Part shown: positions 7,220 through 16,291 of the stretch, in pieces | How the letters are laid out: the number at the start of each line of letters is the position of its first letter | Numbering within the stretch: the first letter of the stretch is position 1 | Origin: Streptomyces sp. MP131-18 | GTDB lineage: Bacteria; Actinomycetota; Actinomycetes; Streptomycetales; Streptomycetaceae | Length of the DNA stretch: 64,000 nt | Assembly (NCBI RefSeq): GCF_001984575.1 | Contig: NZ_LZNS01000001.1 | Span: 4,375,970-4,439,969, forward strand | Reading direction: 5' to 3' | Translations under genes and position numbers: made by a program | Notes under the pieces: model-generated | What the model saw: the letters and a program-made list of their open reading frames with translations, nothing else | Told to the model about the DNA's origin: nothing | Databases searched by the model: none

Positions 7220-7909
7220 ATGTCTGAACACCTAGGCCCGGTCGCATTTCCCGGCCGTCAGTACACCCGCCCGCCGGTGCCGCGGCAACCGCCCTGTCAC
7301 TTCCAGAACTGGCCGTTCGACCCGGACGGTTTCCACGAGCAGTCGTCTCCGATCGGCTCGGCGGCTGATGGACCGGACCTCTCAGGCAAGCCGCTGGAGT
7401 ACGCCAGGTACATGGCGTACGGCTTCGACGTGCCGAACCGGCGCCTGTGGGTCGAGGTGGACTGCTACATGACCCCGTCCACGGGCGGCATCGACGGATA
7501 CGTGGCACGGCCGCCGGAACGGCGGATGCACGGCAGGATTCCGTATCGGTTCTTCGTCGACCTGGCGCACCTGCGCTCGGCGACGGTTCACCACCGTACG
7601 GGAACCGCCCCATCCAGCCTGCACACGGACCGCTGCGATCATCCCCTGGTGCGGAACGGAGAGCTACTCGCGGACCACGCCGGCCACCGCCAGTGCTACG
7701 AGCTGTATGTCTGCCAGCACCGGGCGGGCGACCTCCACCGGATCGCACGCGAGCATGGTGACGAGTGCACCTACTGGCAGCTCCGACCCGGCTTCTGCGA
7801 CGACAGGCAGCAACTCGCCATCGACACCGCTCAGCAGTCCGAACACGCCTACCTTCAGCGAGCCTCCGACCAGCGGGTCGTCTTCCGCCACAGGGCGGAC
7901 ACCCGATGA
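7220..7909 (+). CDS. Hypothetical protein upstream of helicase
   Basis: 229 residues. The stop overlaps the helicase start (ATGA at 7906), so the two are coupled and likely function together. Rich in His, Tyr and Cys (VEVDCYM; HTDRCDHPLV; QCYELYVCQHRAGDLHRIAREHGDEC), which could coordinate metal. No catalytic motif is recognised. No transmembrane segment. Confidence 0.7.
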   Translation: MSEHLGPVAFPGRQYTRPPVPRQPPCHFQNWPFDPDGFHEQSSPIGSAADGPDLSGKPLEYARYMAYGFDVPNRRLWVEVDCYMTPSTGGIDGYVARPPERRMHGRIPYRFFVDLAHLRSATVHHRTGTAPSSLHTDRCDHPLVRNGELLADHAGHRQCYELYVCQHRAGDLHRIAREHGDECTYWQLRPGFCDDRQQLAIDTAQQSEHAYLQRASDQRVVFRHRADTR

Positions 7910-9831
7910 CCAACACCAACCTGCTCCGGGTCGGGAAGAAGCCTCGCTCACACCAGGAGGAGGCCCTGTCCGCCATCCGCGGCATCGGACCGGCCGGGCG
8001 CGCCCTTGTGGTGATGGCCTGCGGCACCGGGAAGACTCTGGTCGGCCTTCTCGCCGCACTCGAGCGCGCAGGAGACCGCGGCGTCGTGATGGTCCTTGTG
8101 CCTCGCAAGGCGCTGCTACGCCAGACCTACCTGGACTGGCGCGCCGACATCCCCGGCAACGTCGACGCCCTTCTCGTGTTCTCCGACCCCCCGGTCGCAG
8201 ACGCCCGCGCCACCACCGACCCCACCACGATCCGCACCTTCCTGCGAAATCCCACGGACAGGCCCCGGTTGCTGTTCTGCACCTATCAGTCGGCCGCCCG
8301 CGTCGCCGAGGCGTACGCGGCCGACCCGTCGCTCGCCGCCCTGGACGTGATGATCCTGGACGAAGCGCACAACACGGTGGGCAAAGTCGGCGGCCGCTAC
8401 TCGCGTGTCCTCCATGACAGCCACATACCGGCGCGGACACGTCTGTCGCTGACCGCGACAGCCAAGGTGCACGAGCTCGGAGACGGCACGTCCGATGCCG
8501 TGGCCATGGATAACCCGAAGCTGTACGGCAAGCGGGTCTATCAACTCACCTTTGGCACCGCCATCCGCCACAAGCTGCTGTCCGACTACCGCGTCGCCGT
8601 CGTCCTGGTCACCGATGCCGAAGTGCACCAGGTTCTCCAGCAGCAGACCGCTGCGTCCCGGGGGGACCGGCTCAGCCTCGCCCAGATCGCCGCGCAGATC
8701 GCCGTGGCGCGGGCCGTCGAGGAATACGGGCTGCGGAGGATCATCGGTTTCCACGGCCGCGTGGAACGAAGCCGCCTGTTCACCGAGACCCTGTCCCGTA
8801 CCGCTGCCGGTCTCACTGGCGTTCCCGTGGAAGCCCTGCACATCGACGCCGGAACGCCCGCGGAGAAACGTCTGCGTGCTCTTGAGCGGCTGGAGAACCC
8901 GGGCCGCGACGGCGCCACGGTGCTCTCCAACGTCGCCACCCTGACCGAAGGGGTCAACGTGCCGGCGGTGGACGGGGTGATCTTCGCCGATCCCAAGACG
9001 AGCAAGATCGCCATCGCTCAGGCGGTCGGGCGCGCACTGAGGCTGGCTCCGGGCAAGGAGCGCCCCTCGGTTATCGTCCTGCCGGTCTACCTCTCCCCGG
9101 ACGAGAGCCCGGAACAGGCGCTGGCCAGCAGTGACTTCCGGCATGTCTGGGCCGTGTTGTCGGCGCTGCGCGACTTCGACGAACGCCTCGACACCCGGCT
9201 TGTCGCCGCCAGCCAGAAGCTCGGCGAGCGGGACGTGACCGGCGACGGCAACGTGAACCTTCCGGACGCCATCGACCTCCTGGGCTCCGGGGTCACGGGC
9301 CACAAGCTGCGCGACGCCCTCCACATCCACATCCTGAACCACACCACCGAACCGTGGCACATCCGCTACGGCCGGCTGAGAGCACACATGCGGCGCACCG
9401 GCAGGGTGCCGAAGAATTCCTACGTGACACCTCGAGGCGATCCTCTCGGGCGGTTCGCCGCCGCCCAGAAGATGGCGTTCACCAAGGGACTGCTGGCCCG
9501 GGAGCGGGCAGCTCTGCTGGAGGCTCTACCGGGGTGGGCGTGGGCGCGCCCACAGGTGCGCTACCCGGAGGTCGACCAGCAGGAGCTGGACACCCTGGTG
9601 CTCGACTGGTTCAAGCACTCCCGCGATCACCGTCTCGACGAGGACACCAGGCACCAGCGCAAGCTCGCCATCGCACGCCAATGCCGCAAGCTCATCCCCG
9701 GCTTCAAGTACTCCATCTCGAAGCAGCGGCAGAGGGTCAACAACGCCCTGATGGAGATGCAGGTCTACCTCGACCGCGTGGAAGCCCGGGAGCGCAGGGC
9801 GGCCCAGGAGCGTAACGCCGACAGCGGCTGA
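7906..9831 (+). CDS. DEAH-box superfamily 2 helicase with helicase-associated domain
   Basis: 641 residues. Q-motif-like KPRSHQEEA (12-20), Walker A ACGTGKT (38-44), motif Ia LVPRKALLRQT, DEAH (152-155), motif III SLTATA and a C-terminal RecA domain with TEGVNVPAVDGVIF and QAVGRALR (motifs V and VI). After residue about 500 comes a helicase-associated repeat region (WHIRYGRL, GRVPKNSYVTPRGDPLG, then LPGWAW). Such helicases are typical of large actinobacterial plasmids and phages. They are thought to remodel DNA by ATP hydrolysis. Start at the ATG overlapping the preceding stop. Last gene before the next network promoter. Confidence 0.9.
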   Translation: MTNTNLLRVGKKPRSHQEEALSAIRGIGPAGRALVVMACGTGKTLVGLLAALERAGDRGVVMVLVPRKALLRQTYLDWRADIPGNVDALLVFSDPPVADARATTDPTTIRTFLRNPTDRPRLLFCTYQSAARVAEAYAADPSLAALDVMILDEAHNTVGKVGGRYSRVLHDSHIPARTRLSLTATAKVHELGDGTSDAVAMDNPKLYGKRVYQLTFGTAIRHKLLSDYRVAVVLVTDAEVHQVLQQQTAASRGDRLSLAQIAAQIAVARAVEEYGLRRIIGFHGRVERSRLFTETLSRTAAGLTGVPVEALHIDAGTPAEKRLRALERLENPGRDGATVLSNVATLTEGVNVPAVDGVIFADPKTSKIAIAQAVGRALRLAPGKERPSVIVLPVYLSPDESPEQALASSDFRHVWAVLSALRDFDERLDTRLVAASQKLGERDVTGDGNVNLPDAIDLLGSGVTGHKLRDALHIHILNHTTEPWHIRYGRLRAHMRRTGRVPKNSYVTPRGDPLGRFAAAQKMAFTKGLLARERAALLEALPGWAWARPQVRYPEVDQQELDTLVLDWFKHSRDHRLDEDTRHQRKLAIARQCRKLIPGFKYSISKQRQRVNNALMEMQVYLDRVEARERRAAQERNADSG

Positions 9832-9883
9832 TCCGGGCCCGCGTTGAAGGCGGGCAGACAGCAAGCCAACTCAATTACGAATG

Positions 9884-9912
9884 TTGACAACCGGTTTTCA
9901 GCATGATTAAAT
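9884..9912 (+). promoter_or_regulatory. AACCGGTT-operator promoter 4
   Basis: TTGACA (9884-9889), 17-bp spacer ACCGGTTTTCAGCATGA, then TTAAAT (9907-9912). Drives the long coupled operon 10123-16291. Confidence 0.85.
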
Positions 9913-9918
9913 ATGGGT

Positions 9919-10021
9919 TGTTGGGCCAGCCGCCAGCCTCGCTGGAGCCCTGGCCCAACAGCCCGGCGCGGGAGCGACGTCGAGACCAACCCCCCGGTCT
10001 CAGGCCCGTCCCGCGCCGGGC
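9919..10021 (+). promoter_or_regulatory. Two consecutive leader hairpins
   Basis: A perfect 11-bp stem TGTTGGGCCAG (9919-9929) / CTGGCCCAACA (9950-9960) is followed at once by a perfect 13-bp stem GCCCGGCGCGGGA (9961-9973) / TCCCGCGCCGGGC (10009-10021). They start almost at the predicted transcription start, so every transcript carries them. Likely RNA-level control or 5'-end protection. Confidence 0.65.
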
Positions 10022-10122
10022 CCAGGAGAGCGCCGAGCACCCATGTCCCACCGGATCAACCCTTCGGCGTCGTCCACACCCCCACCCTGGGCGAACCACC
10101 ACCAACGCACGAGAGGGACGTC

Positions 10123-10527
10123 ATGCCGCCACCGACGAACTGGCCGCCGGTCTTGCAGGCCGACACACTGACGTACACCCCGTCCAACGGCATCCCCGCC
10201 ACCCGGCCCATGACGGTGTGGCGCACCGGCCCCCGCCACGTCACCGTGCTACTGACGGAACTCGGCGACGGCATGAGCATCACCAACGCCATCCACCACG
10301 TGCACTTCGCGATGCAGGCCGTGTGGCCGGCCGACGCCATCCGGCTCATCGAGTACTACCCGCAAGCCTCCGGCTGCGGCCCGGATCACCTCGACGAAGC
10401 CCACCTCACCCCCTCCGGCCAGTGGGCCTGGCGCCGTCTGTCCCGCGAAGCCCTGCTCGCCGAACTCGGCCCCACCCTGCCGCCCGCAACGGCACCTTCC
10501 ACCCCCTCGGAACGGGAGACGCGATGA
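10123..10527 (+). CDS. Hypothetical protein, 134 aa
   Basis: First gene of the 10.1-16.3 kb operon. Starts at ATG 10123 after a weak GAGAGGGA site. The N-terminal strand-rich segment (TLTYTPSNGIPATRPMTVW, then HVTVLLTEL) and the helical middle suggest a compact soluble domain. Its last codons overlap the DUF4314 start (ATGA). Function unknown. Confidence 0.65.
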   Translation: MPPPTNWPPVLQADTLTYTPSNGIPATRPMTVWRTGPRHVTVLLTELGDGMSITNAIHHVHFAMQAVWPADAIRLIEYYPQASGCGPDHLDEAHLTPSGQWAWRRLSREALLAELGPTLPPATAPSTPSERETR

Positions 10528-10712
10528 CGTACCAGCCCGGCGACCGCGTGGCGCTCGTCTACACGGACGACGCCTATACCCACCTCCAGCCCGGCGACGA
10601 AGGAACCGTCAGCTCCTACAACGAGCAGCTTCAGCAGCTCGAAGTGGACTGGGACAGCGGCTCCAAGCTGTCGATGTGGTTCGGCGACGGCGATCGCGTC
10701 CGAAAGCTCTGA
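10524..10712 (+). CDS. DUF4314-family protein
   Basis: 62 residues matching DUF4314 over the full length: GDRVALVYTDDAYTHLQPGDEG, then VDWDSGSKLSMWFGDGDRVRKL. This is an SH3-like beta-barrel mini-domain common on plasmids and phages of Gram-positives. Its function is not established. Coupled to the upstream gene by an ATGA overlap. Confidence 0.85.
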   Translation: MTYQPGDRVALVYTDDAYTHLQPGDEGTVSSYNEQLQQLEVDWDSGSKLSMWFGDGDRVRKL

Positions 10713-10717
10713 CCGCA

Positions 10718-10756
10718 GCCGGGGCCGCCACCGGCATCCCTGGAGGCGGCCCCGGC
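10718..10756 (+). terminator. Intercistronic hairpin
   Basis: Perfect 12-bp stem GCCGGGGCCGCC (10718-10729) / GGCGGCCCCGGC (10745-10756) with a 15-nt loop, 5 nt after the DUF4314 stop. No U-run. It may be a terminator, an attenuator, or an mRNA-processing or stability element between 10712 and 10801. Confidence 0.5.
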
Positions 10757-10800
10757 CACGTCGGCCCGCTCACCGGCAACGACCCAAGGAACGGCAGGAC

Positions 10801-11232
10801 ATGACACTCACCGCGAACGCCGTACGCGAAGGGCTCGGTGACCTCTGGGCCATCTGGGAGGTCACCTTCTACGAAGCCAACCCGGACGGCGAGGGACGCA
10901 AGCCGAGCGGCCACTGCTGGGTGACCACGCTGGAAGCTCACCCGCGACATCGTCAGCGTTCCCTCGCCCACCAGGTGTGGCTGTACCTCAACCGCTGGCG
11001 GCCGGACGTCCCCGAGGTGGACATGCTCAGCCCGCACGTCCGGCTCAGCGGCTACTGCGACCCCCAGACACGCGCTCGCACGCACGGCGTTCGCTGCATC
11101 TCCTGCGGCAGCGACCAGGTGACCTTCACCCCCGGCCAGCGAGCCGAATGCGCGTGCGGCGCCGGCCAGACACCCAGCGAAGCCCAACTCTGCACGGACC
11201 CGTGCAACGAATGCGAGGAAAAGGCGCTGTGA
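10801..11232 (+). CDS. Hypothetical protein with C-terminal zinc-ribbon
   Basis: 143 residues. The N-terminal 90 are an alpha/beta domain of unknown type (DLWAIWEVTFYEANPDGEGR). The C-terminal half carries CISCGSD, then ECACGAG, and finally CTDPCNEC, enough cysteines for two zinc sites. AAGGA precedes the start. GTGA overlap with the next gene. Confidence 0.7.
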   Translation: MTLTANAVREGLGDLWAIWEVTFYEANPDGEGRKPSGHCWVTTLEAHPRHRQRSLAHQVWLYLNRWRPDVPEVDMLSPHVRLSGYCDPQTRARTHGVRCISCGSDQVTFTPGQRAECACGAGQTPSEAQLCTDPCNECEEKAL

Positions 11233-11453
11233 CCAGCAAGAAGTACTGCCTGCACCTGGAGTTCGACACCCCCAGGGAGGCCCTGGAATGGTTCGACGGC
11301 CTGCGCCGCTCCGACGCCCTCCCGGCCGAGGCGGAACTGTACGTCCCCGACGCGATCGACCGGCAGAAGCACGGACTCACCGCCCGCGACCTGATCGTGC
11401 GCCCCGCTGGCGACCGACCGCACGGCCGAGTGCGCGACGAGGTGCGCCGGTGA
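11229..11453 (+). CDS. Small hypothetical protein, 74 aa
   Basis: GTG start overlapping the previous stop and itself overlapping the next GTG. The pattern KYCLHLEFDTPREALEWFDGL suggests a small ferredoxin-like alpha/beta unit, with a basic C-terminus. Function unknown; kept because it is tightly coupled on both sides. Confidence 0.65.
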   Translation: MTSKKYCLHLEFDTPREALEWFDGLRRSDALPAEAELYVPDAIDRQKHGLTARDLIVRPAGDRPHGRVRDEVRR

Positions 11454-11731
11454 CCGACCACGAGTACGCGAACGCCGTCCGCCACACACCCGGTCAGACC
11501 GACATCGTCCAGCTGACCAGGAAGGACCTCCATTCCGCCGAGAACGCCACGCTGCTGTGGGGGATCACCGAGTGCAGCAGGTGCGGAACCCCGCACCAGC
11601 AGCACGCCTGGATGCGGCTGACGATCACCCGCGGCCTGTGCGGGAAGCCCTTGAACGCGAAAGTCGTGGACTGCGACGGAGCCCCGCAAGAGCACCCCCA
11701 GCCGGACGGCACGCACGGAGAGACGTCATGA
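11450..11731 (+). CDS. Small hypothetical protein, 93 aa
   Basis: GTG start coupled to the upstream stop; its end overlaps the next ATG by 4 nt. It contains ECSRCGTPHQQHAW and, 20 residues later, a lone Cys in RGLCGKP, so a single metal site is possible. Otherwise unrecognised. Confidence 0.65.
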   Translation: MTDHEYANAVRHTPGQTDIVQLTRKDLHSAENATLLWGITECSRCGTPHQQHAWMRLTITRGLCGKPLNAKVVDCDGAPQEHPQPDGTHGETS

Positions 11732-12345
11732 GCGGGATACCCGTGCGCTGCGCACACCGTCCCACCTCGGGCGGCCTGGTTGTCCCAGCGGTCTCCCTGG
11801 TCCACAACGGCCACGCCGTCTTCGGCAACCTCGACGCAGCCCGGGTACGCGAAGCCTTCCGCCACCGGCTCTGCCAGATCTGCGCCCAGCCGCTGACCGA
11901 GCGACTGTATGTGATCGTCCGCCCGGCAGACGAGGCGAACGGACGGTCGGTCGAGCCAGCGCTTCACCCGGAATGTCTCCGGTACGCGCACGCACAGTGC
12001 CCGGTTCTCAACGGCTCCGCAACCCACTACCGGGACCGCTCCGTGCTTGCCACGCACCCGGCGTTCCGACCCTGCGGCGACCCTACCTGCCCCTATCCGG
12101 ACAAGGTCAAGCCCGGGAAGGACGAGGCCGCCCGCCGCGGACAGCTGGTCGAACGCTACGAGGCATGGATGATCGCGCTCGAGCACTACCGGCTCGTCCC
12201 CGGCAAGGACAACCCCAGCGCCCCGGCAGGCATCGCCCTGGACGTGCCCGTGCTGCGCAAGCGTCTGCTGCGCCAGGCGGCGCTTCCCCCGGAGGCGGAG
12301 GCCCTCCTCGGCCAGCTCCGCGCGCTCCTCGACCTCGAACCGTAG
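11728..12345 (+). CDS. Cys/His-rich plasmid-type hypothetical protein
   Basis: 205 residues. It begins GIPVRCAHRPTSGGLVVP and continues with LCQICAQPL, LHPECLRYAHAQCPVL and CGDPTCPYPD, a chain of Cys pairs fitting two or more zinc sites. A basic helical C-terminus follows. Related proteins are common on Streptomyces plasmids and phages and are often mislabelled as envelope proteins, but there is no signal peptide here. Function unknown; a zinc-binding nucleic-acid protein is plausible. Confidence 0.7.
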   Translation: MSGIPVRCAHRPTSGGLVVPAVSLVHNGHAVFGNLDAARVREAFRHRLCQICAQPLTERLYVIVRPADEANGRSVEPALHPECLRYAHAQCPVLNGSATHYRDRSVLATHPAFRPCGDPTCPYPDKVKPGKDEAARRGQLVERYEAWMIALEHYRLVPGKDNPSAPAGIALDVPVLRKRLLRQAALPPEAEALLGQLRALLDLEP

Positions 12346-12409
12346 CCCACCACCCGTCACGCCACCACCGGGCCGGGCCCTCACGGGTCCGGCCCAGGAG
12401 GGAGACCAG

Positions 12410-12901
12410 ATGTACCGCTCCCACAACACCCGCGGCCTCACCCGAGAGCAGGCCGCTCACGTGCATGCCGATCTCGCGCGCCACCCGTTCGGCATCCTGA
12501 CAAGGTATGAGCGAAACGCTGATGTGGCCCACACCATCCGGCAACTTCTCCACCTCGCTGAGGTAGACCGACACGTCAACGGTGACCGGCCGGACCTCAT
12601 CATGGCCGAGGGCTGGCTGTTGTACGCCACCGGCGACGGAGACATCGAGGGAACTTCGCCCAGCTCCCGCGCCGGCCAGGACCAGGACGCCTCCGCGGCC
12701 CGCGCCGTCCTGCGCCGCTTCCACGGCAGGGACCTGCCGGAGGACACCGATCAGCAGCGCGAAATCCTGACCCGGCTGATGGTCAGCCTCATCCGCGTCG
12801 GCCTCATCGACAGGATGGTCAGCGACGCGTCCGATGCTGCCGACCTGCTCGCGGCCGCCCTGCGCGGCATCCGTCGCCAGGTCACCTCCGCGTCCGCGTG
12901 A
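12410..12901 (+). CDS. Hypothetical protein, 163 aa
   Basis: Strong AGGAGGGAG site directly after a GC hairpin (about 12371-12396). Helical soluble protein (LTREQAAHVHADLARHPFG; then EDTDQQREILTRLMVSL). No family recognised. Ends with a GTGA overlap into the next gene. Confidence 0.65.
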   Translation: MYRSHNTRGLTREQAAHVHADLARHPFGILTRYERNADVAHTIRQLLHLAEVDRHVNGDRPDLIMAEGWLLYATGDGDIEGTSPSSRAGQDQDASAARAVLRRFHGRDLPEDTDQQREILTRLMVSLIRVGLIDRMVSDASDAADLLAAALRGIRRQVTSASA

Positions 12902-13218
12902 AGGCGGTGGCCTCAATGGACCAGCGCGACGTTCTGCTGACGACCCTCCAACTCGCCGTGCCGCTTCACCGCGAGGAACTCCGTGACCTGCCGTCCGAAC
13001 AGCTACTCGCCATAGCCAGCAACGCGGCCACCGTGCTCGGCTCGCATGGTGACGCACTTCAGTTCGGCGGCAAGCACTGCCGCGAGGCGTTCAACGCCCT
13101 CGCCCGGGGTCTTGCCGCCGCCGCGCTGACCGCCGACGGGGGCGTCACATGGCTCGGCGCCCACTGGTGCGCTGATCCGAGCTGTCACAACCCGAACGCC
13201 CACCTGAGCGGGCCGTGA
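12898..13218 (+). CDS. Hypothetical protein, 106 aa
   Basis: The GTG at 12898 overlaps the upstream stop; an internal ATG at 12916 is an alternative start. Mainly helical, with a Cys/His end (HWCADPSCHNPNAHLSG) that could bind one metal ion. Function unknown. Confidence 0.6.
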   Translation: MKAVASMDQRDVLLTTLQLAVPLHREELRDLPSEQLLAIASNAATVLGSHGDALQFGGKHCREAFNALARGLAAAALTADGGVTWLGAHWCADPSCHNPNAHLSGP

Positions 13219-13345
13219 CCGACGAGGAACGCCACCGCCGCCGGACCACCCCTCTGAGCGCGGACACCGCGTCCAGACCTCACTGACCGTAGGACTCCGG
13301 CTTTCCCCGTCGCCGACCCGCAATGCACCGAAGGATCACTTCATC

Positions 13346-13873
13346 ATGAGCTCTTTCGCGCACGGCACTCCCGCCTACTGGGACCAGATGACGCGCGTCG
13401 CCGCCGCCGTCGTCCATCGCCTGGACGACACCGTCGACGTGATGCGAGCGGCCCAGACCGTCCACGACCTCTACGCGGAGCGCGGCCTGCTCCATGTCTC
13501 CGCCTGCCTGCTGGCTTACGCCCACCTGGAGTGCCCGTTCAGGCTTCTCGGCCCCGACCGCCGCCCCGACGCTAGCCGGCTGCTCGCGCGTCCACAGCCG
13601 GACGCGCTCACCGCCCTGACCACGACGAGCAGAGTGAACCAACTCCTCGGCCGGTCCGCCGTCACGGCGACGAACATCAGCGACACCGAGGAGCAGATCA
13701 ACGCCTTCGACGCGGCCGAGCCCTTGGCGCGCGCCGCTCTCGCCGCCGCACCGGAGATCCGCGTCATGGCCGTTGCCCTCGAACCAGCGGACGGCGACCG
13801 GCGAGTCACGTCCTGCGTGTACGTATACGCGCTCATCGCCGTCCGAGCCGTCCTCGAGACAGCAACGACGTGA
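13346..13873 (+). CDS. Hypothetical protein, 175 aa
   Basis: GAAGGA precedes the ATG. All-helical soluble protein with repeated Ala/Leu amphipathic stretches (QMTRVAAAVVHRLDDTVDVM). No recognisable motif. It precedes the ParB-like gene by 163 nt on the same strand. Confidence 0.65.
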   Translation: MSSFAHGTPAYWDQMTRVAAAVVHRLDDTVDVMRAAQTVHDLYAERGLLHVSACLLAYAHLECPFRLLGPDRRPDASRLLARPQPDALTALTTTSRVNQLLGRSAVTATNISDTEEQINAFDAAEPLARAALAAAPEIRVMAVALEPADGDRRVTSCVYVYALIAVRAVLETATT

Positions 13874-14036
13874 CGGCCACCCGACGCCCAACGCGCCAGG
13901 GCTTGTGCTCCTCCCGGCCCAGCGCGCTCCTGCTGGTGCTCGCATCCATGAGGGACCTCCCCCAGGCCCTCGGAAACGCAGACGTACGCACGCTTACCCT
14001 TCCGCGCTGCACCAGCCGCGAACAGGGGATTTACTC

Positions 14037-14948
14037 ATGGCCCAGGCGAGGTATCAGCGCACGGTCGACCTCCCGCTCGACCACCTCACCCCGTTTCCGG
14101 GGAACGCGAAGAGGGGGCACGTACCGACTATCCTGGAGAGCCTGTGCCGGAACGGACAGTACCGCAGCCTCGTCATCCGCGAGGTGGGTCCCGCCCTCAT
14201 CGTCCTGGCGGGCAACCACACCCTGCAGGCGCTCGCCGCACACGGCCCCGGCGACTGCGGCCTGACCGTCACGGTGGCCGGCGAAGAGCGCCCCTGCGGC
14301 ATCTGCCACAACCAGCCGTGGGATCCCGTGGCGCGCTGCGAGATCGTCTCCTGCGACGACGACACCGCCGCCCGCATCAACCTGGTCGACAACCGCGCTC
14401 CGGAGCTGGGCACCTACGACACCGATGCCCTGGCGGAACTGATCGCCGGGCTCGACGACGACCTAGGCGGCACCGGCTACACCGAGACCGACCTGGAGGA
14501 CCTCCTCAAGCCGATCGAGCCCCTGGCCGACGAGACCGTTCCAGACGTGCTCACGCTCGAGAACCCCGAGGACACCCCAGAACCAGCCGCGCCAGAGACC
14601 ACGGGAGCCACCGAACGCCCCACGGCCGACGTCGCTGGGGACCATCCCCTCGACGCCACCCCGCAGCCCCCCGCCAGCGACCAGACCGGTGACACGGCCC
14701 TCCGTACCCCGAGCCCGGTCGAGATGCTGTTCACCTTCACGGCCGAGGACCGGGCGGAGGCCGGCCATCTCATCACCGTCGCCCGCGACTTGCTCGGAAC
14801 AGACCTTAACGCCTCGGCCGTCGTGCTGCGTGCCCTGCAAACGCTGATCGCCGTCCTCCACGCCCGCGACAGCCCGGACAGCACGGTCACCCCCTCCGAC
14901 CTGCTCACGACCACCAGCGCGGACTCGACATCCCGATCCGCCACCTGA
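14037..14948 (+). CDS. ParB/Srx-like domain protein
   Basis: 303 residues. The first about 100 form a ParB N-terminal-like fold: VDLPLDHLTPFPGNAKRG, a helix, then the signature-type LAGNHTLQALAAHG (57-70; the family motif is GEHR/GNHR). A Cys-containing insert follows (CGICHNQPW), then NLVDNRAPELGTYD, as in phage ParB-like proteins linked to methylases. Residues 170-240 are a Pro/Glu/Thr-rich linker, and the last 60 form a helical domain. No HTH for parS binding is seen, so a phage-type ParB-fold nuclease or CTPase is likelier than a partition protein. Confidence 0.75.
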   Translation: MAQARYQRTVDLPLDHLTPFPGNAKRGHVPTILESLCRNGQYRSLVIREVGPALIVLAGNHTLQALAAHGPGDCGLTVTVAGEERPCGICHNQPWDPVARCEIVSCDDDTAARINLVDNRAPELGTYDTDALAELIAGLDDDLGGTGYTETDLEDLLKPIEPLADETVPDVLTLENPEDTPEPAAPETTGATERPTADVAGDHPLDATPQPPASDQTGDTALRTPSPVEMLFTFTAEDRAEAGHLITVARDLLGTDLNASAVVLRALQTLIAVLHARDSPDSTVTPSDLLTTTSADSTSRSAT

Positions 14949-14966
14949 ACAGCACGGAGGCGAGCG

Positions 14967-15761
14967 TTGACCACCTGTGTTTCCCCACCGCCGTCCCTGC
15001 GTCCGCGGCGGCCCCAGCGCCCCCGGCGACTCCTCGGCCAGAACACCGACCTTCGCCGCTCCGGAGTGTGGAGCTGGACCCTCCCCGCACTCGCCACCCG
15101 GCTCCCGGACGGGCGCACCGTCCGCACCTGCCCTGCGGCCGGCGTCTGCTCCCAGGCATGCTACGCCCGCAGCGGCCATTACAACTTCCCGGCCGTGCTC
15201 GCCCGCCACCAGGCCAACCTGGCCTACGTGCTGGACGACCTCGGCGGCTGGCAGCGCCAGATGGCCGCCGAACTCAGCCACGAACGATTCCGCGGCGGCT
15301 GGGTGCGGGTGCATGACGCAGGAGATTTCTTCTCCGACCACTACCTCGCCGCCTGGCTGCGCATCATCGCCTTCCGCCCCGCGGTGAACTTCTACTGCTA
15401 CACCAAGGAAGTGGCCAGGTTCCGCCGCCTGGTCGAGCCCGCTCCTCCCGCCAACTTCCGCTGGGTGTACTCCTTCGGCGGACGCGAGGACCACCTGATA
15501 CGACCAGAAGACCGAGTCGCCGACGTCTTCCCCGACGAGAACGCCATCCACGCGGCCGGCTGGCACTCCCAGGACGAGAACGACCTCCTGGCCGTTCTCG
15601 GCCCCGCCCCGGTCGGCATCCCGGCCAACAACATCCCCCAGTACCGGCGCCGCCAGGGCAGCCGTACCTTCCGGCAATGGCAGGCCGAGCTCGACGCCCG
15701 GCGCAGCGAGGGCCGCCGAGCCAGAACCCCACCCCCCGGCCGACTGAAGGACGCGCTATGA
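14967..15761 (+). CDS. GP88-like protein (mycobacteriophage gene-product-88 family)
   Basis: 264 residues from TTG 14967, with ACGGAGG upstream. The core GQNTDLRRSGVWSWTLPAL, then TCPAAGVCSQACYARSG (C55, C61, C65) and later RVHDAGDFFSDHYLAAW and FYCYTKEVARF, matches the GP88 family known from actinophages and actinobacterial plasmids. The Cys triplet suggests a metal or Fe-S site. The reaction is unknown. GP88-like and ParB-like genes side by side, as here, are a recurring mobile-element pair. Coupled to the next gene (ATGA). Confidence 0.75.
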   Translation: MTTCVSPPPSLRPRRPQRPRRLLGQNTDLRRSGVWSWTLPALATRLPDGRTVRTCPAAGVCSQACYARSGHYNFPAVLARHQANLAYVLDDLGGWQRQMAAELSHERFRGGWVRVHDAGDFFSDHYLAAWLRIIAFRPAVNFYCYTKEVARFRRLVEPAPPANFRWVYSFGGREDHLIRPEDRVADVFPDENAIHAAGWHSQDENDLLAVLGPAPVGIPANNIPQYRRRQGSRTFRQWQAELDARRSEGRRARTPPPGRLKDAL

Positions 15762-16291
15762 CCAGCTCCGACGAGCCGTGCCTGCCGCCCATCGCCGTCG
15801 ACACCTACGAGGAAGTCCACAGCTCAGGAGAGCTGACCACGCCCGGCACCCTCATCGACGGTGGCGACGCCTTGCGAGGCCGTATCCGCGACGACCTGCG
15901 CAGCGGCCGGTACGACACCGTGCTCCCGGCGGGCCCGGTGATCGTGCTCGGCAAGCGGGACGGCCGCGGCGACTGGGCGCGGTTCGTGCGCTTCATCCCG
16001 CTGTGCTTCGGCTATCGCTTCGAAGACCACGACCACCCCTACGTCCGCACCCTGGTGTCCGTGCTGTGCCAGCACGGGCTGCTCCCCCTGCTGCTCCGTG
16101 GCGACCAACCCGTGGGTTCCGGGTTCTCCGTCATCTCCGTGCCCGGTCGGGAGGAGGCCGCGCAGATCATCCTTCTCCGCGGCTCCGACCGGGAGTGGCA
16201 CGAACTCGCGCGTCTGCTGCGGCACGCCGGCCACGTTGTCGAGGGTGAGCACTATGGCACCGGCGTTCTCGACGTCCATCGGCCCGCCTGA
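15758..16291 (+). CDS. Hypothetical protein coupled to GP88-like gene
   Basis: 177 residues. ATG overlaps the GP88 stop, with GAAGGA upstream. Two Cys residues (PLCFGYRFEDHDH; VSVLCQHGLLPLLL) and a regular alpha/beta pattern (TVLPAGPVIVLGKRDGRGD). It ends the operon; a short stem-loop (16313-16328) lies before the convergent gene. Function unknown. Confidence 0.65.
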   Translation: MTSSDEPCLPPIAVDTYEEVHSSGELTTPGTLIDGGDALRGRIRDDLRSGRYDTVLPAGPVIVLGKRDGRGDWARFVRFIPLCFGYRFEDHDHPYVRTLVSVLCQHGLLPLLLRGDQPVGSGFSVISVPGREEAAQIILLRGSDREWHELARLLRHAGHVVEGEHYGTGVLDVHRPA

